Assembly: GCA_948474755.1 (NCBI GenBank)
Contig: CAOLHI010001249.1
Span: forward strand, 343,001-407,000
Length of the DNA: 64,000 nt
Source of the DNA: Ctenosaura bakeri
Taxonomy: Eukaryota; Chordata; Lepidosauria; Squamata; Iguanidae
Reading direction: 5' to 3'
Part shown: positions 23,216 through 34,049 of the stretch, piece by piece
Layout: the number at the start of each line of letters is the position of its first letter
How positions within the stretch are numbered: the first letter of the stretch is position 1
Program-made: the position numbers and the translations under genes
Notes under the pieces: generated by a model
The model's input: only the letters and a program-made list of their open reading frames with translations
The model's database searches: none
Told to the model about the DNA's origin: nothing

Positions 23216-24420
23216 TCTGTTTCCTCTAACAACATGGTGCATTGAAAAGATCCAACAGAACAAAGTGTCAGTCCTGCTGGTAATGCTGTGGTCACCTCGT
23301 CAACCTTGGTTCAGCCCCCTCCTGAGCTTGTCCAAAAATTGGTATGAGAGGCTGCCATCCAAACTGAATCTGGTGACTATGGACAATGGCAGAATTCGCC
23401 ATCCCAATGTTGACAGCCTCAAACTGACCATCTGGAATCGACTTGACTAGACACCTTGCCTCCCTCTGTCTGTTGGATGGTTGAGGCAGCCCATAAACCA
23501 TTGACAAAGAGATGGTATGGGTACAAGTACTCAAAGTTCCTCTATTTCCTTCAACATTGAGGCCTCAACATTGAGAACTTCGATACCATCCACCTTTTGG
23601 AGTTCCCTTCGGTGTTGTTGGAGAATGGACTTTCTTTGTCATTGATATGATAATACCTATTGGCAATCTCTTCACAGCTACATATGAGAGGGCGAACTTA
23701 CTGTTTCTCAGACCCGTTGGTCCAGGCTTACCTAAAGGGATATAAATATTTTCATCCTCCTGTAATGCACCCAACTCTGGGCTGGAACCTATCTCTAGTG
23801 CTTTCCCAGCTCTCAAAAATGCCGTTTGAGCCACTAGCCACTACTGACTTGAGATTTTTTCTTGGAAGACAGCTTTCCTGGTCGCTATAACATCAGCTAG
23901 GAGGGCTAGTGAACTCTGTGCCTTGAGGGTGGATAAACCTTACCTTAGTTTCCATAGTGAAAAGTTTGTTCTGAGGCCGGATATCACCTTTCTGCCCAAG
24001 GTAGTGTCAGCCTTTCATCTAAAACAGGACATTACGCTTCCTACCTTTTTCCCTAATCCAGCCACAGACTTAGAGTGGACATTACATTCCCTAGATGTCA
24101 GAAGGGCGCTGGCCTTTTATGTGCAGTGCACTGCAGAGTATAGCCAGTCCCAAAGACTTTTCTTATGCTACTTTTCCAACAAAAAAGGACTCCCAGTTTC
24201 CTCTCAAAGACTTTCCAAGTGAGTGGCTTTGACAATGAGACTCTATTATGAACTTGCTGGGAAAAAGCCTCCTTCCCAGCTCAAGAGTCATGCCACTGGG
24301 ACCACTTGCCTCAGCTGCTTTTCTCAAGAATGTACCCCTTCATGATGTCTGTAGGGCCACCACTTGGTCTCAGCCAACTACATTTATATCACATTATAGA
24401 GTTGACCAGTGAGCATCTGT
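23216..24420 (+). pseudogene. DIRS tyrosine recombinase remnant, copy A
   Basis: The first part (PRQPWF and L-T-MDNG segments) corresponds to the linker that precedes the recombinase in copy B. The recombinase follows. The first catalytic arginine is visible in A-R-R-A-S-E-L (about 23893-23913). The second box reads S-H-A-T-G where copy B reads S-H-V-T-R, so the H-x-x-R arginine has become glycine. A frameshift lies between about 23830 and 23930, and a stop precedes the second box at about 24220. The enzyme would have joined circular DNA to the genome without cutting out duplications; this copy cannot do so. Confidence 0.8.
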
Positions 24421-24639
24421 TGATGCTAGTTTTGGAAGGGCTGTTCTTTGTTCTGTGGCACAGTGACTGCATACATGTTGGCTTACACTTATTGCCTTTC
24501 TCCTTCAAAAAAGTGTTCTTGTTGGTTATCTTGGCCTAGCTTTCACTCTATACTAGTTTGTTTTTTATTTTGCTCTGTTATCTCAAAGTATTCTCCTAGT
24601 ATGGTTGGGCATGACACCCCTCCTGCCTCTTCAGTTTGC

Positions 24640-24715
24640 TAGTCTACCATTTGTGTGAGTCACAGAGACCACAAAGAAGGACAGGTTGCTTACCTGTAAC
24701 TGGAGTTCCATGAGT
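24640..24715 (+). repeat. Internal complementary region of DIRS copy A
   Basis: TTGTGTGAGTCACAGAGACC is the reverse complement of the start of the left repeat. GTTGCTTACCTGTAACTGGA is the reverse complement of the very end of the element at 24957-24976. In DIRS elements this region pairs with both ends to complete the cDNA. Here it is unusually well preserved. Confidence 0.75.
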
Positions 24716-24814
24716 GGTTATCTGTGAACTCATACAACCCCACCCTATCTCCCCACTTTGCGTCCTGCTATCCTTTGTGTTCTACAGCTGTTGCAGTGGT
24801 CATGGAACTGAATA

Positions 24815-24985
24815 CGTGGCCTTTGGGCAGCCTCAGGGGAAGGGGTAGGGTTCCTGCCAAAACGCTAGGCTTAGAGCTCTAGAAGATTCTGAAGGCAGCA
24901 CTGTGCAGGCGCAGATGACCCATTTGTGTGAGTTCACAGATGACCACTCGAAGAACTCCAGTTACAGGTAAGCAACTGTCCTTAC
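24815..24985 (-). repeat. Right inverted terminal repeat of DIRS copy A
   Basis: CAGCCTCAGGGGAAGGGGTA, CCTGCCAAAACGCTAGGC, GGCAGCACTGTGCAGGCGCA and CCCATTTGTGTGAGTTCACA are the inverted counterparts of the left repeat. It ends in AACTCCAGTTACAGGTAAGC, which is absent from the left boundary except for GTAAGCAAAC. The right repeat is therefore longer than the left. Confidence 0.85.
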
Positions 24986-24989
24986 CACA

Positions 24990-26460
24990 CTTGTGTCAAA
25001 TGCTTTTATCACAGACATGATGTAATGAAGTCTGTATCATCATCATCTTTAAATCCAGCTTTTTATTTCAAGCAGAGGTCCCAATACAGTTTTATATATC
25101 CCCCCCCAAAAAAAAAGGATAACACCACTAGCAACAAAGATTATGATTTTTTAAATGTCAACTCCTTTGGGTGATGATTATTGATGAGAATATAAGGAAG
25201 CTCATATTTTCATCAGATGACTATTCTCTTATTGACAAATGGAGGGTGCAGCTGCAATGACCAATATGGACAGATGCCGTTCCTATTATTTCCTGATCCT
25301 TTCCCCTTCTGACTCTAGTAGCTGTAGCATTTGCTATTTCCTTTATGCTAATTGATGCAAATACTTTTCCAGAGATGACTGTGACCACTAAGAATCTTAT
25401 CTGGTTAAAATGGTTACTTTTAAGATTTATAGTCTGATGAACCCATTTGCCCTTGAAAGGTGATAGGCCTTTCTTATTATTTCCTATTTATTTGTTTATT
25501 TTTTTGGTCAAGTATGATCACGATTTAGGGCCCTTTTCTCTTGGTTTTATTTTTTTTTTCTATGTCAAAGCTTGAGGAAAAATTATTTTTTTGAGGATGA
25601 AGGCTGCACTGAAATCTACCCTTGGCAAATTATGAAAGCTTCTTGAGGAATGATTGATCTCTTCTTAACTGAAATAAATTAAGGTGGTTCGCTCCCAAAG
25701 CTACCCATTTATTTGTGGCAGCTATTCTGGTATATTTTTTCTTATGGTAGTAAAATTTTGGTGGATCCTAGCCCATTAATACCAGCATAATAATTACCTG
25801 CACTTTCTCAGTACTTCTCCTGAAAAGAGTGGATGTAGGATGATTGGTTCTTATTTTTCAAAATCTGTGTACTCTTTATTGGAAAGACACCATTGACAGG
25901 TCTTCACTGGTATGGCGAAAGTGGAAGGAACTGAGGCCTTGGCTTCTACAAGATGTTGCAGTTGAAACATGCCTTGAACGTCTTGATCCTGCAACTGGAA
26001 GAAAGTTACTTGGGTGTGACTTCTCGCTTTGAGTGAATTAGAGAGGCAGTGGGACAGTTGTTTCGAGGATTATGTGGGCGGAGGCATTGCACAGCCAATG
26101 AACCATGTTGCTCCCTGCTAGGAGGAAATCCAGTCAGTTCATTGCAAGATTAGAAGTTAGGCTTGTATGTCTACTGGATGTCATTCAGGACATGCCTCAT
26201 TTCTAGAGGAGAAAATGTTGATTTATCTGATTCTGGAGGGGAGTTGTTAACTGGAATGGGGAAATGTGGCATAACAAGGAGGAAGAAGCAGGGAAGAAAA
26301 AAAAGAAATATGTCAGAACATTTCAGACTAACCAGTTTTTACTTTTGCATGAGTTTTCTTGGTTATAAACCTACTCTTTCAGATGTGGAGTTATAATAAA
26401 AATGCAGGTATTAAATATATTTACACAGTTTGGAGAGTGGGATGGAATGTAATAGCATTC
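24990..26460. other. Non-coding spacer
   Basis: A/T-rich, no gene or repeat recognised. C-run and A-run at 25101-25117. The 62-codon frame at 25844-26032 and the 77-codon frame at 26163-26396 have no similarity I can name. Confidence 0.55.
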
Positions 26461-26470
26461 AGAAAGCTGC

Positions 26471-26520
26471 AAATCATGACGTTTGCCCTAGTTTTTCAAA
26501 GGGCTGAGTGAGGTGATACA
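26471..26520 (-). ncRNA. Possible decayed hammerhead-like motif behind the Penelope fragment
   Basis: On the minus strand a perfect GCCC/GGGC stem is preceded by CTCACTCA (compare CUGANGA) and followed by AAACGTC (compare GAAACGUC). It lies where Penelope-like elements carry small hammerhead variants, downstream of the GIY-YIG domain. The core G before AAAC is missing and the first box is damaged. Weak on its own; the copy at 44434-44480 is better. Confidence 0.25.
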
Positions 26521-26699
26521 GGTGTTTTTCAGATCTTTACAATGGTCAGTTACCAAAAGTCAGTTTCCCAGGGTTCTAAACACTGCCTGAGAAGATTGGT
26601 TTTGTTATATGTCCAGTAGCAAGGACTCTTGTATTAATATATGTAGTGTGCCATGGTAACATTGTTCTTCATTCATACTTCTGCTAGTGGATTGGAATT

Positions 26700-26939
26700 T
26701 GTGAATTTTAATTCATTTCAGCAGTTTCTCTTTCTAGTCTTTCTTTGCAATTTCCTTGTTCAAGGATTGCAACCTGTAAATCCTTTCCTGTGTGTTCAGG
26801 AAGGTTGAAATGTTCTGCAGCTGGTATTTGAGTACTGCCTTTTCTAATGTCAGATTTGTGTCCACTCTCTTGTACAGAGATTGTCCTGTTTGTCCAATGT
26901 AGAGTGCAGAGGAACATTCCTAGCGCAGGATGGCATATA
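26700..26939 (-). pseudogene. Penelope-like element, GIY-YIG endonuclease C-terminal half
   Basis: The minus-strand frame has G-H-K-S-D-I-R-K-G near the start, then A-A-E-H-F-N-L-P-E-H and D-L-Q-V-A-I-L-E-Q-G-N, ending R-E-T-A-E-M-N. This is the characteristic second half of the GIY-YIG nuclease that follows the reverse transcriptase in Penelope-like elements, with the conserved glutamate in ILEQGN. The nuclease nicks the target for reverse transcription. Its first half lies at 27438-27560, on the other side of an inserted DNA transposon. The frame ends normally at about 26700, so this piece is quite well kept. Confidence 0.85.
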
Positions 26940-27439
26940 CAGTTGACCCTCCACATTTGCTAGGCTTAGGAGCACAGGACCCCTGCAAAAGTGGAAAAAC
27001 CACAGATATCAAAGTGTGTGTGTGTGTGTGTGTGTGTTTATGGGAAGGAGGTTGAAGCATGGTAGGGAGAACCAGCACTTAGGGTTCTAGCCAGGTTAGA
27101 TAAAGAAGAGGGAAAGAGGGTGAGTTGAGATGATGGCCCTATACTTCCTCTTTCTTGCCCATCTCCTCTTTCTTTGCGTGTGTGGGGGCATTAGGAGAGG
27201 GTTTGTGGTGCTGAGAAATTAGGCTGCAAACCATCCTTAGCCAGCTAGGCAGCAGCTGGTGAAGGATAAAGAGGACTAGAAGTGGATTTTTAAAGGACTG
27301 CACGGCCTGATCAGAGCCGCCAAGAGGGAGGATTCCCCTGGAAAAGAAGCATGTGAGGTGGGAGGGGGAGGGATTGGATAAACTTCTGAATAATAAAATC
27401 TGTGCACGTGAAACCCGCAAATGTGGAGGGCCAACTGTA
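26938..27439. repeat. TA target duplication around the nested transposon
   Basis: TA at 26938-26939 and TA at 27438-27439 flank the element exactly. Taking out the element with one TA leaves the Penelope reading frame continuous. Confidence 0.85.
26940..27437 (+). mobile_element. pogo/Tigger-like non-autonomous DNA transposon, copy 2, nested in Penelope
   Basis: The ends are CAGTTGACCCTCCACATTTG and the reverse complement of CAGTTGGCCCTCCACATTTG, 19 of 20 bases equal, with TA on both sides. TA targets and CAG-starting termini are typical of the Tc1/mariner group, and CAGTTGACCC resembles Tigger-type termini. The interior of about 460 bp is purine-rich and has a GT microsatellite at 27016-27038; no transposase is encoded. 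The copy at 6916-7388 is its relative in the opposite orientation and is more worn, so this one is the younger insertion. Confidence 0.9.
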
Positions 27440-27930
27440 TCACAGTGGAGGAAGAGCAAGTAAATGTACCTCTGATGTTGTGAGTGATGTTATTGGTCCC
27501 TATAATATTGCTCCCAGGGTAAATGTGGGGGCAGAGTTGCCATCTGAGATTGTTGCTGGATCTTGTCCCTATATTACCACCCATACTATATATGCTCTTG
27601 TAAGTGAGTAGTTGTTTAAGATTTGGAGGCTGTCTGCAGGTTAACAAAGCCCTTCCTCCCAGAGCTTGAGAGAGGGCTATGTTATTCTCCAGAAATGGTT
27701 GTAGCTCATTGATGATGCATTTGAGTGGTCTCAGCTGGGGACTGTAGGTCACCACTAGGGGTGTTCTGTCACTTTGCGTTTTTGGTCTGTCTTCTAGTAA
27801 ATGGTTCCTAGGTATTAATCTTGCCTTGTCAATTTATTTCTTCACCTCCTTGGGTGAGTACTGCAATTGAGAAATGCCTGTTGTAACTCCAAGAGTTTTG
27901 AGTCTCTGTCTTGTTGGAGAAATAAAGAGT
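27440..27930 (-). pseudogene. Penelope-like element, reverse transcriptase end and start of GIY-YIG
   Basis: On the minus strand, T-P-L-V-V-T-Y-S-P-Q-L-R-P-L precedes L-Q-P-F-L, then C-R-Q-P-P-N-L-K-Q-L-L, C-P-H-I and I-R-G-T-F-T-C-S-S-S-T-V-I. This is the connector and cysteine-containing start of the GIY-YIG domain that in Penelope-like elements follows the RT thumb. The frame stays open from about 27755 down to the transposon insertion at 27438. Upstream of 27830, R-L-K-T-L-G-V and Y-S-P-K-E-V-K-K appear in frames broken by stops. The RT fingers and palm are not found, so the copy is 5' truncated. Animals with active Penelope elements are common among fishes and reptiles. Confidence 0.85.
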
Positions 27931-30900
27931 AACACCCACAGGGCTTGGTGATTCAGGAATGACATTAGTACTTGGAGGTGACAACCAGCAGTTAATTAGC
28001 TTCTCACTGTTCAGGAAATGGACAGCCAGTTCATGAGGGAAGGGAGAGGCTTGAGCCAGTAGGGCTAATGGCACATTGGGGTTAAGATACCAGTCCAGAT
28101 TCCTTGTACAATGTAGCAGTACACTATTGCTTTACATGCTGCTCTTCCTTAATAAAGTTTGACCATTTTAATCTGAGTCCTGAAGTCTGCCTCTTTATTT
28201 TCCCCACTTTTTTAAACACTGTCTCTCTAGATGTTTTGTCAGCTTGATGAAAAATCTCCCACAGTATTTGAACTGGGTTACATAAATGTCTTCTCACATG
28301 GTTCAGAACCCACACAGTTTACATTCATAGCAACAACTACACTTCTAGTGTAGCATAAAAACTAAGTAACAATTCTGGGTATGCTTCTCCCACTTCTACC
28401 AAGGCACTTGTGAAAACAGCCTACTCTCCCAATCCCACTGTCAATAGGGCACTTTAGGGCCTCAAAACATACTATTTGAAAACCCCCTCATCATTTACTA
28501 TTTTGGGATCAATTCCTGCCCCCACACGTTTTTTTTGCTAGTTCTGGAATGGTAAATTAATACCAATCATTCCCATTGCTTTGTACTAACCAAAACGATG
28601 TCATGAAATAGCATTTTCTTTTTCTCAGCCCCGTGATTCATTTGATTTATTCATTCCAACAAGGCATAACAAGATTCCCCAGGATGATTTTCTCCTTGAG
28701 TCAGTCAATTCACCAAACAGACTCCATGCACTCTTTGGCTGGATATATCGTGATGGATTACAAATTACCACAGAGAGACAGAGGAGATTTTGATTCCTGA
28801 CTCATAAGCATGGATTTCAGGTTGAAATTTGGGCCTTAAGTGTTCTGTTGTGTTCCTTTCTAGGCCTTTCCCCTTCCACACTTCTGATTAAGGTCCTTCC
28901 TATTAGTATCCCACAGTGGGATGAAGTGCATATATTCCAGAGACATACTATACCCCTGGGGTCCTTTAACCATCCCTAAAGAAGCCCTCCCCTCCAAACT
29001 TGAATGGGCTACACAGTTTTTTGGACAAGTCCTACACTCCCTTACCATCGACCATGGTAGGTGTGGCTGAGGGGAGCTGAAGTTCAAAACATTTGGATTA
29101 TGACTACTGTAATGCAACTTACTACATACGTTGATCATATTGAGAAATGCAAACAGAACAAATTCCTTAAGCTTCTGTTTCCAATGAAATGTTTCATACA
29201 TTGAAGTTTTGAACTCTAGTCCTAACCCTAAGTGCCAAGATACCTGATTCTGCCATACTGGTGCAATATCTTGCCACAAGTATGTTTTCTAACTCACCAG
29301 AAGTGCCTATTTGTGGATAACAGCTGTGGGAGAATGGACACCGTGTTCCAGGTGTTAGGACTATTTCTCTTTCTTAAAATTTTCTGTTTCCCATATTTTT
29401 TTTGGGAGGGTGGGGGTGTTGGTAAGACATGAGGAGGCCAGTCAAGCAAAGGCAGCCTGGTTAACTGGTAGGAGCAGGGCTTGGGAACAGTGACAGGTTC
29501 TTTTGGGTCCACTCCCAGCTCATATAAACTGTTTCCCCCACCATACCAAAACCTTTGATCATAATGTTTACCTTCCCTCTCTCAATTTTGTATTGCTGTT
29601 TTGTTAGATGTATCATACTGCTCACAACTTGGGGTGGTTTTGGCATGGGGAACAGATCCAGTCTAAGACAATCAGGGCTACCCAGTAGATGGGCTGGGTA
29701 AATGGGTTTCCATTGGCCAGCAGGTAGGTCAACCAATGCTGGGGGCCAAGCCAATTCAAGTGCAACCAAGAAAGCTGTGAGCTTTTCCATGCCAACAAAA
29801 TGTGGTCTGTACTCAGTCTTGCTAAATGCAAAGCCCTCCACTTGCCACTAGGCCCACAAGTGTATACTCTGACATTGTGCTAGCAAAGCAATCAGGACAT
29901 TCTTTTTGGAGGTTGCTAGCATTATTTCTCTCTCCAATAGAGTGTATTTGAGAAAGAAGTATATCTGTAATATGATCAGCAAATCCTTTTTAAAAAATAT
30001 ATATTTGCAATTCAACAACTTCACACTGTGTGTGTGTGTGTGTGTGTTATGACATGCCTTACCCTTCAGTTGCTATGCCAAATAATGCACTGAGGTATGA
30101 ATTATCTCATTCTCTTACATGTCTCAGTGACATTGGTTGATTGGTTACAAAACTTAGCAGTAGAAAAATCAGTGCCATTACAAAGCAAAATCCATATGGA
30201 GCATGACTGCAATGTCACAACATTTCTCAACACCCCTTACTTAGGAGACTTAAAATATACTCCAGAAATTTCATCTGAGTATCTAGCACATGTGCTTTAA
30301 CAAGAATAAATTCTATATTTAATCAGCATCAACATGATTTTTGGAAGCAGATTTAAAAGCAAGCTATTTTCTTACTGTCCTGCAGGTTTTAAAAATAACT
30401 TCTTTCATTGATTTTTGATTGCTGTGCCAGACAGAACAGTTTTGTGCTGGCACCGTGTAACAATCACATTTAATAAGCAGGTTTTCAGGCATGGCTTCTA
30501 TGCTAACTTTGTGTACTCAAACTTTCTTCAGATGAACACAGCCTGGATTTCCACAAAATTGGAGAGGGAAGTAGGAGCAAACTTTGGATTGATACATGCA
30601 GTACAATATGCAGAAGGTTATTGTAACCCAGAACTTAGGCAAAATCAGATCCTCCCAATTTTATGATGACTACAACTTGTGTATGGATGCTATATCAGAT
30701 GCGGCTATCTACAAGTGGTTTATGGAGTTTGCGGTGTCAAGAGGACATGTGAGACTGAGACAGACTCCTATACCACACTATAAACCAAGTTAGATAAATG
30801 TGTGGCTTGAATTTTGTGCTCTTCGTTCTGTTTTATTGTGTGCTAAACAGCAGCCTCAGTGATTAGGATCAGGGCTCGTGGAGAGTATTAATCATTTTGT

Positions 30901-32530
30901 CTTCCCCTCCAGTGCTCTGTTTTAGATCCATCCTTAGAGGTTACTGTATCTGGGAAGGAAACTGCTACTATTGGAAGCAGTATGGAATATATGGAGTACC
31001 AACATCAATTTTAATTGAGGCCACAATAGTAGAAGTTAATATCCCACACATGGCACAGTTTTAAGTTTGTTGGTCTTGCTCTCCCATGACAGCTACTTAA
31101 CCAACCAACCAGCACATATAATCTTGTTTGGCCCTAGATATAGAGTAGGGGACAGAGTGCACTTCCATTACAATTTTTATGGCTTCCTGAGCCCCACATG
31201 GTTAAAAAAAATAAACTGATGTGTAGCTGATGCTGCCTGATTCAAAACTGAAATGTCCTGTTTTCCTCCCAAATTTTTTCCTCCCCAGTTTTTCTACCCT
31301 CAGGAACCTTGCCAGCAATATTCTACTTTCCTGCCCTTTAATTTTAAAACTGAGGAATCTTAGCAGTGATCTCATAAGAAAATTCAATCTTGTTCTCTAC
31401 CCATTTTTTAAAAAATTCCAATGAGTTATGGCAGCTTACCTTTTTTCTTCTACAAAGCCCTCATTTGAAATTTTGACTTGAAACTGGCCACTGGAACTTC
31501 AGTGACAATGACAACAACAACCTTCTGACTATTCAGACAACTATAATAATTTTCTGATGAGTTATGGTTGACTTTCTTTTTTCATTTTTAGCAAGGTCCT
31601 ACTTGGAATTTTGGCTTGAAGTTCAACAGCGCAACTTGGACAACCACCAAAAGCACTATATAAAATTTTGACCACAATGTCCCAATAAGTTACAGCTGCA
31701 GCTACAGTTCTCCTTTACTATGATTACAGATGCAATTTCACTATATTGTGGGGAAATATATGAATTATTATGTAAAGCTTTCTGTAATATAGAAACTTTT
31801 GTATGAAATTTATGAACAGAGGACTATACTGACATATCCAGAGAAGTGCACAATTAGGATAACTCTTTTATGAGTTGTATATTATCCTAGCAGGTGCAAA
31901 TCATATTGGTTTTCTTACAAATACAGCTCAAACAAAAGTCACCTGTCCTCAACAGATTTCACACATCGGAACCTTGTGTGTGTTAGTTCATGATATAACA
32001 AAGACCACTGCAAAATCATCTCCTCTTTCTTTATTGCTTTATAGTCTAGTTAATCCATTTAAATTTTTTAACCAGTTTTCTGAATTCTTCAGTAGTGGTT
32101 TCATAGTGCGGTCGCCAGCTTCCAAGACTACAGCTTATAAAAATGAGTCAAAGTGTTCTCTGCAGTGAAATCTGAAGACAGCTAGAGTGGAACTAGGGCC
32201 TTTTGAACTGGATGTGGATTTTCTGCTAATCAAAAGTATAGAATCCTGTGCTGACAAAAGCAGAGTTTTATAAGAATACAGGTCCTTCTTCCTAGCCATA
32301 AAATAAGATGCCAGTTACCGAAGGAAATGGTTCATTTCACTTTCTTTTAGATTTTGGGCTCACTAAGGCATTTAATGGCATCTCCTACAGAAGAAGTGGG
32401 TTTGTGTAAATAGTGTTCAAACTCACAATCAGTTAAAGATATCTTAAATTATTTACTGCACTGTTCCTTAATAAAATTCAGAGTGACTTATATGGACCTT
32501 CATTTGGTCTCAGTTCCTGGCTTCTTCTGC
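27930..32530. other. Non-coding spacer, possible further Penelope text at its left edge
   Basis: 27930-28320 has broken minus-strand frames that might extend the Penelope element, but no motif proves it. From 28320 to 32530 I recognise no gene. There is a GT run at 30028-30046 and a possible fragment of the hAT-like palindrome family near 29030-29095. Two small frames near 30.4-30.8 kb have no domain. Confidence 0.45.
30028..30046. repeat. (GT)n microsatellite
   Basis: Nine to ten GT units after CACTGTG. Confidence 0.85.
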
Positions 32531-32713
32531 TTTGACTTCAAGTCATTTCTGACTTAAGATGACCGTAAGGCAAACTTATCATAGGGCTTTCTGGGGCTGA
32601 GAGTATGTGCCACAACCAAGGTCATCCAGTGGGTTTCCATGGCTGAGCAGGGAGTTGAACCTTGGTGTCAAGGTTGTAGCCCAATGCTCAAACCATTACA
32701 CAACATTGGCTTT
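32531..32713 (-). mobile_element. tRNA-derived SINE, Sauria-type, minus strand
   Basis: On the minus strand the copy runs from AATGTTGTGTAATGGTTTGA (A-box region) through GGTTCAACTCCCTGCTCAGC (B-box) and CCCAGAAAGCCCTATGATAA to AGTCAGAAATGACTTGAAGT. The order matches 6321-6512 and 7489-7756. The tail lacks a long AAC run. It lies 20 bp upstream of a Harbinger-like palindrome. Confidence 0.8.
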
Positions 32714-32736
32714 CTACTTCCCAACTACTTGATTTC

Positions 32737-32916
32737 AACCTGTTCTGCACTTGACTGCTATAGCGCTATTATTCCACTTGCAACATCCTATGGAATTCTG
32801 GGGTTTGCAGTTTCGGGAGGGGCCATGTGGCCCCTCCTGAAACTGCAAACCCTAGGATTCCGTAGGATGTTGCAAGTGGAATAATACCGCTATAGCAGTC
32901 TAGTGCGGAAATGGCC
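32737..32916. mobile_element. Harbinger-like palindromic MITE, copy 1
   Basis: 180 bp, nearly perfectly self-complementary: GCTATAGCGCTATTATTCC and ACATCCTATGGAATTCTGGG are mirrored by the right half, with GGGAGGGGCCATGTGGCCCC at the centre. Flanked by TTC on both sides if the first two bases (normally GG) are mutated. No coding capacity. Its RNA would form one long hairpin. Confidence 0.85.
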
Positions 32917-32919
32917 TTC

Positions 32920-33905
32920 AAGAATGCCACAGTTAATATGTTTTCTGGGCACTATCCGGACCTTCTTAACTGATTGTTTTATTGCTTTTATGGCTGGTAC
33001 CCAATTTGGATAAGAATTCACTGGAGATGAGAAGAATAATAATGCTACAAATTTCAGTAATGAGTTATCATTATTTTCCTGTTTGAACAATTGGTACATC
33101 TGATTCTCCCCTGCTTCAGTATCCTGCTCTGTAAAACAGATTTGTCCTCTTTTTTTCATTCCACTCTTGATATGTGTATATTCTTGAACATATTTATCAT
33201 TTCCTTTTTCTTTTCTCTTTCAAAGAATATATTTAAATTTATCTTAACTTGATTTTTACTACTGACTCTCACTTTTCACTCTCCATTGATTATCTCTTAC
33301 AGTTTAATTGTGAAAATATTTCATTATTTTCATGGCTGTTTTTCCTTGTTCTTCCCTTTGCCTTGTGTCTTTTCTCTGTTTTGGGTGATAAACCACTTTT
33401 GGCAGGGAGCTTTTTGCTTTGACTAAGCTAATTATTTTGTAAGCTCCAAGTAGGTATACATTTATGTATTTTTTACAATACACACCCCCTTTTCAGAACA
33501 ATATAGAGCTGAAGGAGCTATCTATACATTTAAACAATGTACTGCTAAATTACTCTGGTAATGCACATGTGGGAGAATTCTAATATATCACACCTATATG
33601 CAGCTGCTGAGGTTGCTTACTTTGCTAATTGTTTTTCATTTTATCATGTACTCATGTCCAAAAGCCCTGAGCTGTTGCTTCAATAACAAAGATATTATTG
33701 AAATATTGATGTTTAGTGATGGTGGTTTTCAACACTCTTGCAAACTTGCATTGTGTGCGACTTTTATGATGAATTGGCTGCTGCTGTTGTCAGGGATTAT
33801 GAGGCTATTGATACTTTTTTTAAAAAAGCAAAACATTGGCAAACACTGGTGTTCCTTTTTTAATCTATATCTTTTTTTTTAATCAGAAAAAGAAGGAAAC
33901 AGAAA
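32920..33905. other. Non-coding spacer
   Basis: A/T-rich; no gene, RNA or repeat recognised. The 94-codon frame at 33598-33882 shows no domain. Confidence 0.55.
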
Positions 33906-33910
33906 AAGAA

Positions 33911-34045
33911 TACACACACACACACACACTAACTGTTAATAGGCAGATTTATTACCAATTCTGTGTGTGCGCGTGCGTGTGTGTCTGTGTGTGTGTGTGT
34001 ATACGCACACACAGAAATAGCAATAAATCTGCCTATTAACAGTTA
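33911..34045. repeat. Hairpin with perfect 24 bp arms enclosing GT microsatellite
   Basis: 33930-33953 and 34022-34045 are perfect inverted repeats (AACTGTTAATAGGCAGATTT and its complement). Inside, TTCTGTGTGTGCG at 33958-33972 pairs with CGCACACACAGAA at 34004-34016, so the stem continues. A CA run (33913-33929) lies outside the left arm and a GT run between the arms. Confidence 0.9.
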
Positions 34046-34049
34046 TGCA

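Larger units (their letters stand above)
21932..24985 (+). mobile_element. DIRS-like tyrosine-recombinase retrotransposon, copy A (internally deleted)
   Basis: The element has inverted terminal repeats (left about 21932-22070, right about 24815-24985), a gag remnant with a zinc knuckle, a tyrosine recombinase remnant and an internal complementary region before the right terminus. This order defines DIRS-group retrotransposons, which integrate through circular DNA by a recombinase and leave no target duplication. The reverse transcriptase and RNase H are missing: gag-like text passes at about 23220 directly into the segment that lies between RNase H and the recombinase in copy B. Length is about 3.05 kb. 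Several stops and frameshifts show it is dead. Confidence 0.85.

Noticed and set aside
28860..29279. 139-codon minus-strand exon
   Set aside because: No recognisable domain and no neighbouring exon in phase with splice sites.
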